From: an uncultured Lachnospiraceae bacterium
GTDB lineage: Bacteria > Bacillota > Clostridia > Lachnospirales > Lachnospiraceae
Reading direction: 5' to 3'
Length of the DNA: 64,000 bases
Assembly: GCA_910585605.1 (NCBI GenBank)
Contig: CAJUFL010000001.1
Span: 1-64,000 of the forward strand
The notes beneath the pieces are model-generated. The model was not told the origin of the DNA. It worked only from the letters and a program-made list of their open reading frames with translations, and searched no databases. The translations under genes and the position numbers were made by a program. This document shows positions 29,566-37,094 of the stretch, piece after piece (positions within the stretch are counted from its first letter, which is position 1; each line of letters begins with the position of its first letter).

Positions 29566-30030
29566 TTACCTTATCTCATCTGAAATAATTGAAAGTATCT
29601 CTTTTTGTTGACTGTAATATTCTACCATATCCTTTGGTAATATTACTGCATCAGACGCCTCATGCGGACTATAACCTTTTCTAGCATTAATCCATGGCAT
29701 TTCATTATGGGTCATTTTTTCCAAAGTATCTGCATCAAACTTTCCATAATATTTTATAACACCTTTTATAAATTTGATTTTATCATTTGGTACTAATACA
29801 AAACCGACATATTGGGGTATAACACTCCAACCATATTGCCTATAACGATTATAAATTGTTCTAGAAACAGGACCATGTTCCCATGCTTCAAAAGTTAAAT
29901 CTGCTATCTGTAATCCATATATCGTTAAATACCATGCATATACATAATAAGCTAACTTCTGAAGTTTTTTATTAGATATATCCGTCCTACAACTTAGTAT
30001 AACCTTAGTTAATTCTTCAACTGAAATCAT
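29566..30030 (-). CDS. Panacea-domain (SocA/GepA-like, DUF4065) protein
   Basis: Encodes 154 residues. The hallmark KLQKLAYYVYAWYL (residues 22-35), FEAWEHGPV (47-55) and the Y-x-x-YG motif after it match the Panacea/DUF4065 family, known for antitoxins that neutralise many unrelated toxins and for the proteolytic adaptor SocA. The length is close to a lone Panacea domain with no fused HTH. The start is supported by AAAGAGGTGAT. It is the last gene of a three-gene AT-rich unit after a receiver protein and a histidine kinase. No recognisable toxin lies beside it, so either one of those two is its client or it acts as an adaptor. Confidence 0.75.
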   Translation of the reverse strand: MISVEELTKVILSCRTDISNKKLQKLAYYVYAWYLTIYGLQIADLTFEAWEHGPVSRTIYNRYRQYGWSVIPQYVGFVLVPNDKIKFIKGVIKYYGKFDADTLEKMTHNEMPWINARKGYSPHEASDAVILPKDMVEYYSQQKEILSIISDEIR

Positions 30031-30063
30031 ATTATCACCTCTTTGATAAACATGCTAATTCTA

Positions 30064-31146
30064 CTATAATTCTTTCCAAAAGTCTACACAAAATTCCGAA
30101 TATCTTACTTTATTTATCGTCTTTTTTACATTTTTGCTCGAATTTATAGAAATTTGAATCCCATTAAGATCACAAATACACTTTGCAGTATATAATCCAA
30201 TACCCATTCCATCTGTTGTAACCTGTTTTGCACCCTCACCACGATATCCTTGATTAAATAATTGTAATAACTCATTATCTGATACAGCAGGACCTAATGA
30301 CTTAATTTGAACATATTGTTGTTTTGCTTTTTCTTCAATATTTATATTTATAATCTCATTATTAGGAGAATACTTAATTGCATTATCAACCAGCAAAAAA
30401 GGTAGCAATTCAATACAATCATATGCTTCAATATCTCTACACTGTCTATTTGCCTCCATTATAATATCTATAGACTTTTCATCTGCCTTCTCTTTAATAC
30501 AATGCTTAACTTTATATATTATTCCATATAAATTATATGACGACGGAACATCTGCTTTCATCAACTCTTCATTATAAACAAAATCATAATTATTCAACCT
30601 TAAAGTCAAATACCAGCTTAATACACTAATACCTTTAGATAAATCGTTAAATTTGGCTAAGCTCTTTTTCTCTTGTGATGCTCTAAAAATTTTCTCGTTT
30701 TTAATTTTAAGCTGTTGGTTGTATTTCCTCACATCATGCAATATATCATTAATTAAATCCCTATGTTGTTCATATTTTCTTTGATTATACCAATACTCCT
30801 TATACGCCTTTGCATAATTTTCTAAATTTGAATATGTAATCTCTTTATATTGCTTTCCCATATCTTTCAATTTAGGCAATAGCTTTTCTCTCTTATAACT
30901 TTTCTCCACCCTCAGACAAGTAAAAATACAGTTCTCATTTTCTATTTCAAAAACATAGGAACTAAATCCAAATGGGCATTCATATAACCCTTCATCTGCT
31001 TTACACATTTTATTATAATGCATTCTACATTTATCACTTTCACAATTTTTACGACAAAACTGTGGAACAGTAATATCTATACCATTTGTAATTTCTCCAA
31101 TACCATTTCTATAAATGGGTAATATGTTCAATTCTTCCATAATCAT
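30064..31146 (-). CDS. Histidine kinase with Cys-rich N-terminus, no membrane segment
   Basis: Encodes 360 residues. The N-terminal ~80 residues hold seven Cys (31, 35, 40, 48, 57, 73, 77; spacing C-x3-C-x4-C-x7-C-x8-C), a possible metal or Fe-S site. A helical dimerisation region follows with the likely phospho-acceptor H137 in ILHDVRKYNQQL. The HATPase_c domain has the N-box LLVDNAIKYS (N255) and G-boxes DGMGIGLYTAK (~312-322). No membrane helix is visible, so it should sense a cytoplasmic signal. Its ATG overlaps the stop of the receiver gene by 4 bases (ATGA), indicating translational coupling. The Panacea gene follows 33 bases later. Confidence 0.75.
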   Translation of the reverse strand: MIMEELNILPIYRNGIGEITNGIDITVPQFCRKNCESDKCRMHYNKMCKADEGLYECPFGFSSYVFEIENENCIFTCLRVEKSYKREKLLPKLKDMGKQYKEITYSNLENYAKAYKEYWYNQRKYEQHRDLINDILHDVRKYNQQLKIKNEKIFRASQEKKSLAKFNDLSKGISVLSWYLTLRLNNYDFVYNEELMKADVPSSYNLYGIIYKVKHCIKEKADEKSIDIIMEANRQCRDIEAYDCIELLPFLLVDNAIKYSPNNEIININIEEKAKQQYVQIKSLGPAVSDNELLQLFNQGYRGEGAKQVTTDGMGIGLYTAKCICDLNGIQISINSSKNVKKTINKVRYSEFCVDFWKEL

Positions 31147-31832
31147 ACCGCCAAAACCTTTATTAAATTTAAAATTGATGCCGTTATATTCAATAATACT
31201 GTTGCATTTTTCATTGTTCCTGCAATAATCTCATTCAATTTTGAAAAATCATTCTTTTTAAACATTTCTGAATAAGCTGTTTTTATTTGTTGTATATCAT
31301 TTTCATTTATTTGATTATCTATTAATATTGACCTTAATACTTCCCACTGTTTATCAATATCTACATAATCTTGTATAAGATTATCTATTTTATTACATAT
31401 CTTATCAACATCTAAATCCTTCATAAAGTAAGCATCTATTCTATTATCTGCCAATAATTCTGTTATTTCTTTATGAACACTAGCTGAATAGCAGCAAACC
31501 TTTTTAAGCGGATATTTACTTTTCACTTCACAAGCAAGTGCAAAGCCCTCCATACTACTTTTTAACCGTTTCGCAATTCCTCGCACATCCATTAAAATCA
31601 AATCAAAAGGTTCCGTCTCTATAGCATATGTCATATCATTTTTATAGTATACTTCATATTGACGTTCTTTCAGAACTTCATAAATAGCATCGTCTTCATC
31701 ATCGACAACAAGTATTTTAAGTCTTTTTCTTAAATTACTAATATTTTTTTGTTCAATCAATTGTACAGTAGTATCATATAACTTTTTATTTTTCTTAGAT
31801 TTCATATTATCAAATAAATGCATAATTATCAT
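31143..31832 (-). CDS. Response-regulator receiver protein without a DNA-binding domain
   Basis: Encodes 229 residues. After a ~38-residue basic lead, a receiver domain has acidic pocket DD44-45, phospho-acceptor D82 (LILMDVRG), switch S116 (CYSAS) and K138 (FMKD). The C-terminal ~75 residues are helical and end in a hydrophobic stretch (ATVLLNITASILNLIKVLAV). There is no HTH or other known output domain. It is first in the cassette, coupled to the kinase. The ribosome site is weak, so the exact start (31832 or an ATG nine codons on) is uncertain. The output may be protein-protein contact, possibly with the Panacea protein (inference). Confidence 0.7.
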   Translation of the reverse strand: MIIMHLFDNMKSKKNKKLYDTTVQLIEQKNISNLRKRLKILVVDDEDDAIYEVLKERQYEVYYKNDMTYAIETEPFDLILMDVRGIAKRLKSSMEGFALACEVKSKYPLKKVCCYSASVHKEITELLADNRIDAYFMKDLDVDKICNKIDNLIQDYVDIDKQWEVLRSILIDNQINENDIQQIKTAYSEMFKKNDFSKLNEIIAGTMKNATVLLNITASILNLIKVLAV

Positions 31833-31926
31833 TGCATATAAATTATATTTATCTACAAACCGTCTGATATAAATAATCTATATTTTCCTTTCCATATAAT
31901 ATACTATTCACGAAAACCTTTATCTA

Positions 31927-31955
31927 ATATTACTACTATTACGATGGGAAGTCAA
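31927..31955 (-). promoter_or_regulatory. Promoter of the receiver-kinase-Panacea cassette
   Basis: TTGACT (31950-31955), 17-base spacer, TAATAT (31927-31932) on the minus strand, about 95 bases before the first ATG. Confidence 0.7.
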
Positions 31956-31964
31956 TACTTTTTT

Positions 31965-31978
31965 CGAACATTTGTTCT
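31965..31978. promoter_or_regulatory. LexA (SOS)-like box
   Basis: CGAACATTTGTTCT matches the Firmicutes LexA consensus CGAAC-N4-GTTCG with one mismatch in the last base. It lies 9 bases upstream of the -35 element of the receiver-kinase-Panacea promoter. A single-site match by eye; chance occurrence is possible. Confidence 0.45.
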
Positions 31979-32115
31979 GTTGTTTAATCTTCTATTTATC
32001 GGATACGTCTTATCCTTACAATGTTTCAAAAAATATTTTACAGATTTATTTGAACGATTTCACACAACAATGAAGCTGCCACATCCAGTAACAGCTCCAT
32101 ATTTCCCACTTCCGT

Positions 32116-35100
32116 CTACTTTTTAATGACTGCTTTTTTACCAACACCTTTTTTGCGTAATAATGTTTTATAGGCTGTAAGCTTACTTTTGGGAACCTTA
32201 ATGACTGCCTTTGAATAAATACCTGTAAAAGCTTTGCTTCCAACCTTCTTGGAGGTCAGCTTACTGGTCTTGACTGTAATGTTCTTTAGCTTCTTACAAT
32301 TATAAAATGCCTTCTTTCCAATCTTATTTACCTTAGAAGGAATCGTGATTCCTGTAATCTTACGGCAGTTATAAAATGCCTGATCGCCGATAACGGTTAC
32401 ATTCTTGCCAAGCTTCACGGTCTTTAAATTCTTACAGCCACTAAACGCTTGCTCTCCAATAGTCTTTATTTTATTACCAATAGTGACCTTTGTAATCTTC
32501 TGGTTATTCTGAAATGCTGCCTTTGCAATAGATGTAATCGTATATGTGGTTCCATCAACCTTGAGTGTATTAGGAATCACCAGACTGCCTTTTGCATGTT
32601 TTTTATCTACAGATAATAATGTAGCATTTTTCTTGTCACCCTTCGCCACCGAAATCGTAATGCCTGTCTTTTGATCATAACAGTTTACTGCCGCCCCGGC
32701 ATCAGCATCCGTCTTATCATCCTCTGATGGGATACCATCCTGCCACTGATCTTCCCTTCCAGCAGCTGCACTTCCTACATAAAATGTGTATACCCTGCCA
32801 ATAGACGGGTTGTATTTGGGACGAACCTCTACTTTGGCTGTGCCATCTGCTATAAAATGCAGATATCTGTTATCTGTAATTGTTACTACACTGCTATTGT
32901 GTGAAATAATCTCTATCTCATCTAAATCCACATCAGAATCAGCAAAACAATCGCATTCCAAAATATCCCCTACTTGATAATTACTCTTACAGGTACTGTA
33001 ATAATATGGATCATGATTTAACGACCAATATGTCCAAAAGCTGGTTGGTACAGATGCCATAAATACTTCCTGACACTGTGGACACTTCATCTTTACCTTT
33101 CCATCTGTCACCGTGCCATCTTCCATCACTCCATTTAAATCATGTGTAACGGTAATCTTCACAGTTGCACTTGCTACCAGATAATTTTCTGATTCCTCTG
33201 CCTGAATTGTAATGACAGCTGTTCCAGCTGAAACACCGGTAATCACACCATTACTATCTACCGTTGCAACGGATGGATTATCCGATGTATAAATATAATC
33301 TACTCTCGAATAAGAACTATAATATATATCCGTTGTCCCCTGTTCCATAATTCTGCTCTTTCCAACATAAGCATTTAAACTCCGTTTGGCTTTTGCAATG
33401 GTAAAGTTTGCAGAAATCCTTCCGGTATACGAACCGATACCCACAGCTGTTACAGCAGCAGTACCGGCATTTGTATTATTCGTATAATTCACAACATAAT
33501 CTTCATTGAGTGTTAATTCCTGACCATCCAGAATAATCGTGACAGCTGGTGTAATACCGGACCCTGAATATGTATAACTGTTCCGCTCCAAAGAAATCTC
33601 TGCTTCATCAATGGAACCAGCCTCTGCACCTGCCCATGCTGACCAGGTAAGGGTGCCGTCATGATTCGTCAGCACATCCTGTGTCCATGTGGCATTTCCT
33701 TCCGGATAATAAGCATTTGCTGTGCAAGAATAAAAAACCTTATCATAAAATGTGCCATCTATCGTTTCCCCAAATGTCGGTGCATCCCCCTTAAAATAAA
33801 CATGCTTAAGCCCACTGCAATAGCTAAACGCATATGCTCCAAGCGTTTTCACAGAAGCAGGTATCCGGACTACCGAAAGGGAAGTATCAGACCGAAAACA
33901 GTGGGTACCGATTGCAGTAAGACCTTCTCCTTCAAAAGTGATACCGGATAAGCCCGAACAATTACCGAATGCACCTTCTCCCAACTCTGTGACAGATTCC
34001 GGAATCGTGATATTCTGTAAATTCGTATTATAATAAAAAGCATAGTCTGCAATCTTGGTTACCGCAGCAGGGATTGTAACCTGTCTGGCAGCCGGACAGG
34101 TCACTAAAGTCTTCCCATCCTTAGAGTAAACCACCTGGTCAATCACCTGATAGCTTGTGCTGCCACTGGCAATAGAAATATTTGTAAGCCCCTTACAGCT
34201 GGAAAAAATCGAATTGCCAATAGACGTGACAGCGGCCGGAATTTCAATACTGGTCAGATTGCTACAGCTGCTAAATGCAAAATCACCGATACTTGTCAAG
34301 GTATCCGGTAATATAATCTCTGAGAATTTGGTATTACTAAAGGCACTTTTATAAATTCCGGTAACTGTCTTTCCATTGATCGTTTCCGGAACCTCCAGTA
34401 CACCGGTAGTATCATCACCATCATACTGATAAACTGTAAGACCATTTGATAATGAATAATAGCTGAATAAAGAATTTCTTACAGTAACGTCATAAGGACG
34501 GTATCCCTGGTCATTTTTAGACATGTTATACCCAGCTTCAATCTCGTAATAAATACCATTTAACTCTGCCATCGCATTCATGTGTCCACTGCCTGCTCCC
34601 GGATCCTTATTGCCGTTTCTTGACCAAGCCTTAATACCCAGCTTATTACACAAATTAACAATCGCAGATGTACTCGCCCAACAGTCTCCACCACCATATA
34701 TGATCATGGAATATACGCTGGAATATGATGCAGAATAATCATAACTGGCTGGGAATTTAGCAACCGCCTCCATAATCTCGTAGTCCGTCATACTCTCTTT
34801 CACATTCTTGGAAATATACGCATCCATAATCTCGTCACCATAGGTTATGGCATAGTCCTTCACATGTACGGTTATGGTGTAGGATTTATTGGACGTCTTT
34901 GCTATAATTTTAGTGTCTCCTGCACTTATCGTATAATAATCATAGTCCTGACCCTCAGGAACAGAAGCACTATAACCGGGATACCTTTTCCAATATGTAT
35001 ATTTGGGGGTAATACGACCATCCACCGAAACCTTTGCAGAACTCCCGCTGGAAATACTGTAGGTAACATTCGTTCCTTCTCCAATCGTAAGCTGATGGCT

Positions 35101-35277
35101 TTGAGGCAGACTATCCGAAATTGCTAATTTCTCAAGATAGGTGCTATTCAATCCATAGATCGTAACCTCCTGATCTGCCTCTGCTGCCTGTGCGTGCACA
35201 GGACAAAATACAACTACATACAAAACAAAAAGAAATATGTACTTTTTCCATATCTTTGCTTTTTGTAAAATCTCCAT
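32116..35277 (-). CDS. Secreted BspA-type protein with transglutaminase-like domain
   Basis: Encodes 1053 residues with a signal peptide ending near AQA (residue ~31). A small Ig-like module (~35-150) is followed by a transglutaminase-like fold with Cys in GGDCWAS (~200), His in SGHMNAMAEL (~232) and the acidic partner in YYEIEAG. LRR_5 repeats (~290-520), an MBG/Ig-like region and a Big_2 domain (TSDNPSVATVDSNGVI) follow. Next come a CPQC plus later Cys segment, and a C-terminal block of tight LRR units with the same KxKLxAYKTLLxxKG tail as the 1814-residue protein. The domain could cross-link or hydrolyse peptides at the surface, or be catalytically idle; not decidable. Confidence 0.75.
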   Translation of the reverse strand: MEILQKAKIWKKYIFLFVLYVVVFCPVHAQAAEADQEVTIYGLNSTYLEKLAISDSLPQSHQLTIGEGTNVTYSISSGSSAKVSVDGRITPKYTYWKRYPGYSASVPEGQDYDYYTISAGDTKIIAKTSNKSYTITVHVKDYAITYGDEIMDAYISKNVKESMTDYEIMEAVAKFPASYDYSASYSSVYSMIIYGGGDCWASTSAIVNLCNKLGIKAWSRNGNKDPGAGSGHMNAMAELNGIYYEIEAGYNMSKNDQGYRPYDVTVRNSLFSYYSLSNGLTVYQYDGDDTTGVLEVPETINGKTVTGIYKSAFSNTKFSEIILPDTLTSIGDFAFSSCSNLTSIEIPAAVTSIGNSIFSSCKGLTNISIASGSTSYQVIDQVVYSKDGKTLVTCPAARQVTIPAAVTKIADYAFYYNTNLQNITIPESVTELGEGAFGNCSGLSGITFEGEGLTAIGTHCFRSDTSLSVVRIPASVKTLGAYAFSYCSGLKHVYFKGDAPTFGETIDGTFYDKVFYSCTANAYYPEGNATWTQDVLTNHDGTLTWSAWAGAEAGSIDEAEISLERNSYTYSGSGITPAVTIILDGQELTLNEDYVVNYTNNTNAGTAAVTAVGIGSYTGRISANFTIAKAKRSLNAYVGKSRIMEQGTTDIYYSSYSRVDYIYTSDNPSVATVDSNGVITGVSAGTAVITIQAEESENYLVASATVKITVTHDLNGVMEDGTVTDGKVKMKCPQCQEVFMASVPTSFWTYWSLNHDPYYYSTCKSNYQVGDILECDCFADSDVDLDEIEIISHNSSVVTITDNRYLHFIADGTAKVEVRPKYNPSIGRVYTFYVGSAAAGREDQWQDGIPSEDDKTDADAGAAVNCYDQKTGITISVAKGDKKNATLLSVDKKHAKGSLVIPNTLKVDGTTYTITSIAKAAFQNNQKITKVTIGNKIKTIGEQAFSGCKNLKTVKLGKNVTVIGDQAFYNCRKITGITIPSKVNKIGKKAFYNCKKLKNITVKTSKLTSKKVGSKAFTGIYSKAVIKVPKSKLTAYKTLLRKKGVGKKAVIKK

Positions 35278-35315
35278 CCAACCGTCCCCTTTTCCTATTA
35301 AAATTTTTTACTTTA

Positions 35316-35344
35316 ATTATACTATAGTACACTTATAAGTCCAA
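35316..35344 (-). promoter_or_regulatory. Promoter of the BspA/transglutaminase gene
   Basis: TTGGAC (35339-35344), 17-base spacer, TATAAT (35316-35321) on the minus strand, about 40 bases before the ATG, with AAAAGGGGAC as ribosome site. Confidence 0.75.
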
Positions 35345-35419
35345 GCTATTTTACTTACAATTGTTACCATCTGCCTATCCTAAAGCTGATACTCAAGTCT
35401 GGCACATGCAAAGCTTAAC

Positions 35420-36166
35420 TTAAAGTAGTGATATTTTAGACGACAGCTTTTTCTTTATCTGACACGTCTTATCCTTACAGTGTTCACATTGCAGCGTTTG
35501 ATTGGAGCCGCTCCAGAACCGTTCAGGATGCTTTGCATAAATAACTTCCCAGTGAATCAGCACCACACAGGAGGTAAAAAACAAACTCCAGCTGAAAAAA
35601 TTCCGGATAAACAGCATAGGAGTAAACATCATAAAATGTCCCCAGTCATAAATGCGGCAGTTAATGCAGCATTTATTCTTCATGATAACCGACTGAAACG
35701 GACAGTAAAACAATATGCAGATATAGTCACATAAAAAATAAAATACCGTCAGCATCAGCAAATCTGCATTGTCAAGAATTTGTACCAAATATAAAAAGCC
35801 AAATATGGCATTAAAGATCAGCCATACCAGCATAACATTCCACGCCTTTATATTCTGCTCCCGCACAAAACGATATAATGCAAGCTCCGAATATCCTTTT
35901 ACCTTCTGATACTGCTCCGGCTCTGCTTTACGAAGTGCCATAGTCAGTTTATCCATAGGAAAAATATGTGTAACCATCATAAGCATAAAAACCATCCACA
36001 AGGCATGAAGCGGTGTAATTCCAAGCCATATGGACTGGGTCATCAGATCACAAAGCAAATCCTTATGTAACACATAAAAAATAAAGACTACTATAAAAAT
36101 TAATATTCTGATCGCTAACTTCAGCATATAACGGTTCATCATCTTCGTTCGAATAAATTCTGGCAT
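35420..36166 (-). CDS. Multi-pass membrane protein with cytoplasmic Cys motifs, function unknown
   Basis: Encodes 248 residues with about five membrane helices (roughly 15-38, 48-68, 108-130, 135-155 and 178-200). Two Cys groups stand out: KCCINCRIYDWGHFMMF (~163-180) and CEHCKDKTCQIKK (~228-240), which could bind a metal or Fe-S centre. I do not recognise a named family. It is a single gene, followed at a distance by the BspA/transglutaminase gene. Confidence 0.6.
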   Translation of the reverse strand: MPEFIRTKMMNRYMLKLAIRILIFIVVFIFYVLHKDLLCDLMTQSIWLGITPLHALWMVFMLMMVTHIFPMDKLTMALRKAEPEQYQKVKGYSELALYRFVREQNIKAWNVMLVWLIFNAIFGFLYLVQILDNADLLMLTVFYFLCDYICILFYCPFQSVIMKNKCCINCRIYDWGHFMMFTPMLFIRNFFSWSLFFTSCVVLIHWEVIYAKHPERFWSGSNQTLQCEHCKDKTCQIKKKLSSKISLL

Positions 36167-36261
36167 TGTGTTTTCACCTCTGACCTTTTTATCTATTGTG
36201 CAATTCCATTTTATCCATCATACACCCCAGCGTCGGAAAAAGTAAACCGATTTTTCATATA

Positions 36262-36291
36262 TTGTCATAATCTGAATATTTTCCATATTAT
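36262..36291 (+). promoter_or_regulatory. Promoter of the small hydrophilic protein gene
   Basis: TTGTCA (36262-36267), 18-base spacer, TATTAT (36286-36291), 63 bases before the ATG at 36354. Confidence 0.5.
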
Positions 36292-36353
36292 GGGTTCATA
36301 CTATTCAGGAAACCGTTAATGGGGATTTACCTGTGAACAGAAAGGAAGTTTTT

Positions 36354-36536
36354 ATGAAGAAAAATAAGACAGCAAACAATCAGCAGACAGATACCTTTTC
36401 AGACTGCCACAGACAGCAGAAGGATAAAAGAACTGCTCAGGTTTCCGAAACCAATTCCGACGAGGATTCTTCCACATCCAAATATGTCGTGCAAAATGAT
36501 GACAGGGAAAGAAGAGACGGTCCCGGAGGTAATTAA
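36354..36536 (+). CDS. Small hydrophilic protein, 60 residues
   Basis: Starts at the ATG preceded by AAAGGAAG at normal spacing; an in-frame GTG seven codons earlier has no site. The product is rich in Lys, Gln, Asp, Ser and Asn, likely disordered, and ends in RRDGPGGN. No membrane segment or known domain was recognised. A promoter lies upstream and a strong hairpin terminator 75 bases downstream, so it forms a complete small transcription unit. Confidence 0.5.
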   Translation: MKKNKTANNQQTDTFSDCHRQQKDKRTAQVSETNSDEDSSTSKYVVQNDDRERRDGPGGN

Positions 36537-36610
36537 AACGCCAATCCTCTGGTACAATAGGGGTTATCCCTATCCATGACCGCCACAATCAATATTTGAT
36601 TACACGAATA

Positions 36611-36662
36611 AAAATACACAAAAAGCTGACATTTCCAATACTGCCTGCTTTTTGTGTATTTT
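36611..36662. terminator. Perfect 16-base hairpin terminator
   Basis: AAAATACACAAAAAGC (36611-36626) and its complement (36647-36662) with a 20-base loop; T-rich on the plus strand. It ends the small gene on the plus strand and could also end the acetyltransferase remnant on the minus strand. Confidence 0.75.
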
Positions 36663-36665
36663 TTG

Positions 36666-36858
36666 CTATCCTCTTTTATATTCATCTTTATCCGCTTCCG
36701 TTATCTCATGGATTACCTGGCAGAGATTGCCTACCGCAATCACTCCTTGCGGAATATTCTTCGTCACTACAATGCCTCCTCCAATCACTGCATTATCACC
36801 AAGCGGAACTCCGGGAAGCACTATCACATTTCCCCCTATCCATAGGTTATCTCCAACG
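36666..36858 (-). pseudogene. C-terminal fragment of a sugar O-acetyltransferase (Maa/LacA-like)
   Basis: The minus strand reads VGDNLWIGGNVIVLPGVPLG then DNAVIGGGIVVTKNIPQGV and AVGNLCQVI to a stop at 36666-36668, a typical left-handed beta-helix C-terminus of maltose/galactoside acetyltransferases. It lacks the first ~120 residues, has no start codon and meets an in-frame stop upstream near 36890. It is therefore a 5'-truncated relic lying head-on against the small gene. Confidence 0.75.
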
Positions 36859-37040
36859 GCAAAAATATTGTACCATTCCAGAGAAAGAAAATCACTTGTT
36901 TTTTATTTATTCTCCCCAGTCCTTTTCCTAATTTTTATCTACATCTTTCAAATACTGTTTTTTTAGTTGCGTTATTGTGTCCCGGATGATATAATAAAAA
37001 TGATTTTTCTACAATGCTCATTAAAAAAACGATTTAATTG

Positions 37041-37086
37041 GGTTTATGGCAAATGGTCTGGAATAAAAAAAGTGAAAGTAAAATAG
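37041..37086 (+). repeat. Duplicated 3' end of the downstream surface-protein gene
   Basis: Thirty bases here (37041-37070) are identical to 38186-38215 inside the next gene, and the frame continues VYGKWSGIKKVKVK to a stop, versus VYGKWSGIKKVKVN at the end of that gene. It has no start and is only 14 codons long. It is the last piece of a deleted tandem paralogue, or one end of a duplication. Confidence 0.75.
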
Positions 37087-37094
37087 GAGGATAG

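Noticed and set aside
36596..36966. Two overlapping plus-strand frames of ~105 codons
   Set aside because: They are antisense to the acetyltransferase remnant and start inside a terminator hairpin.
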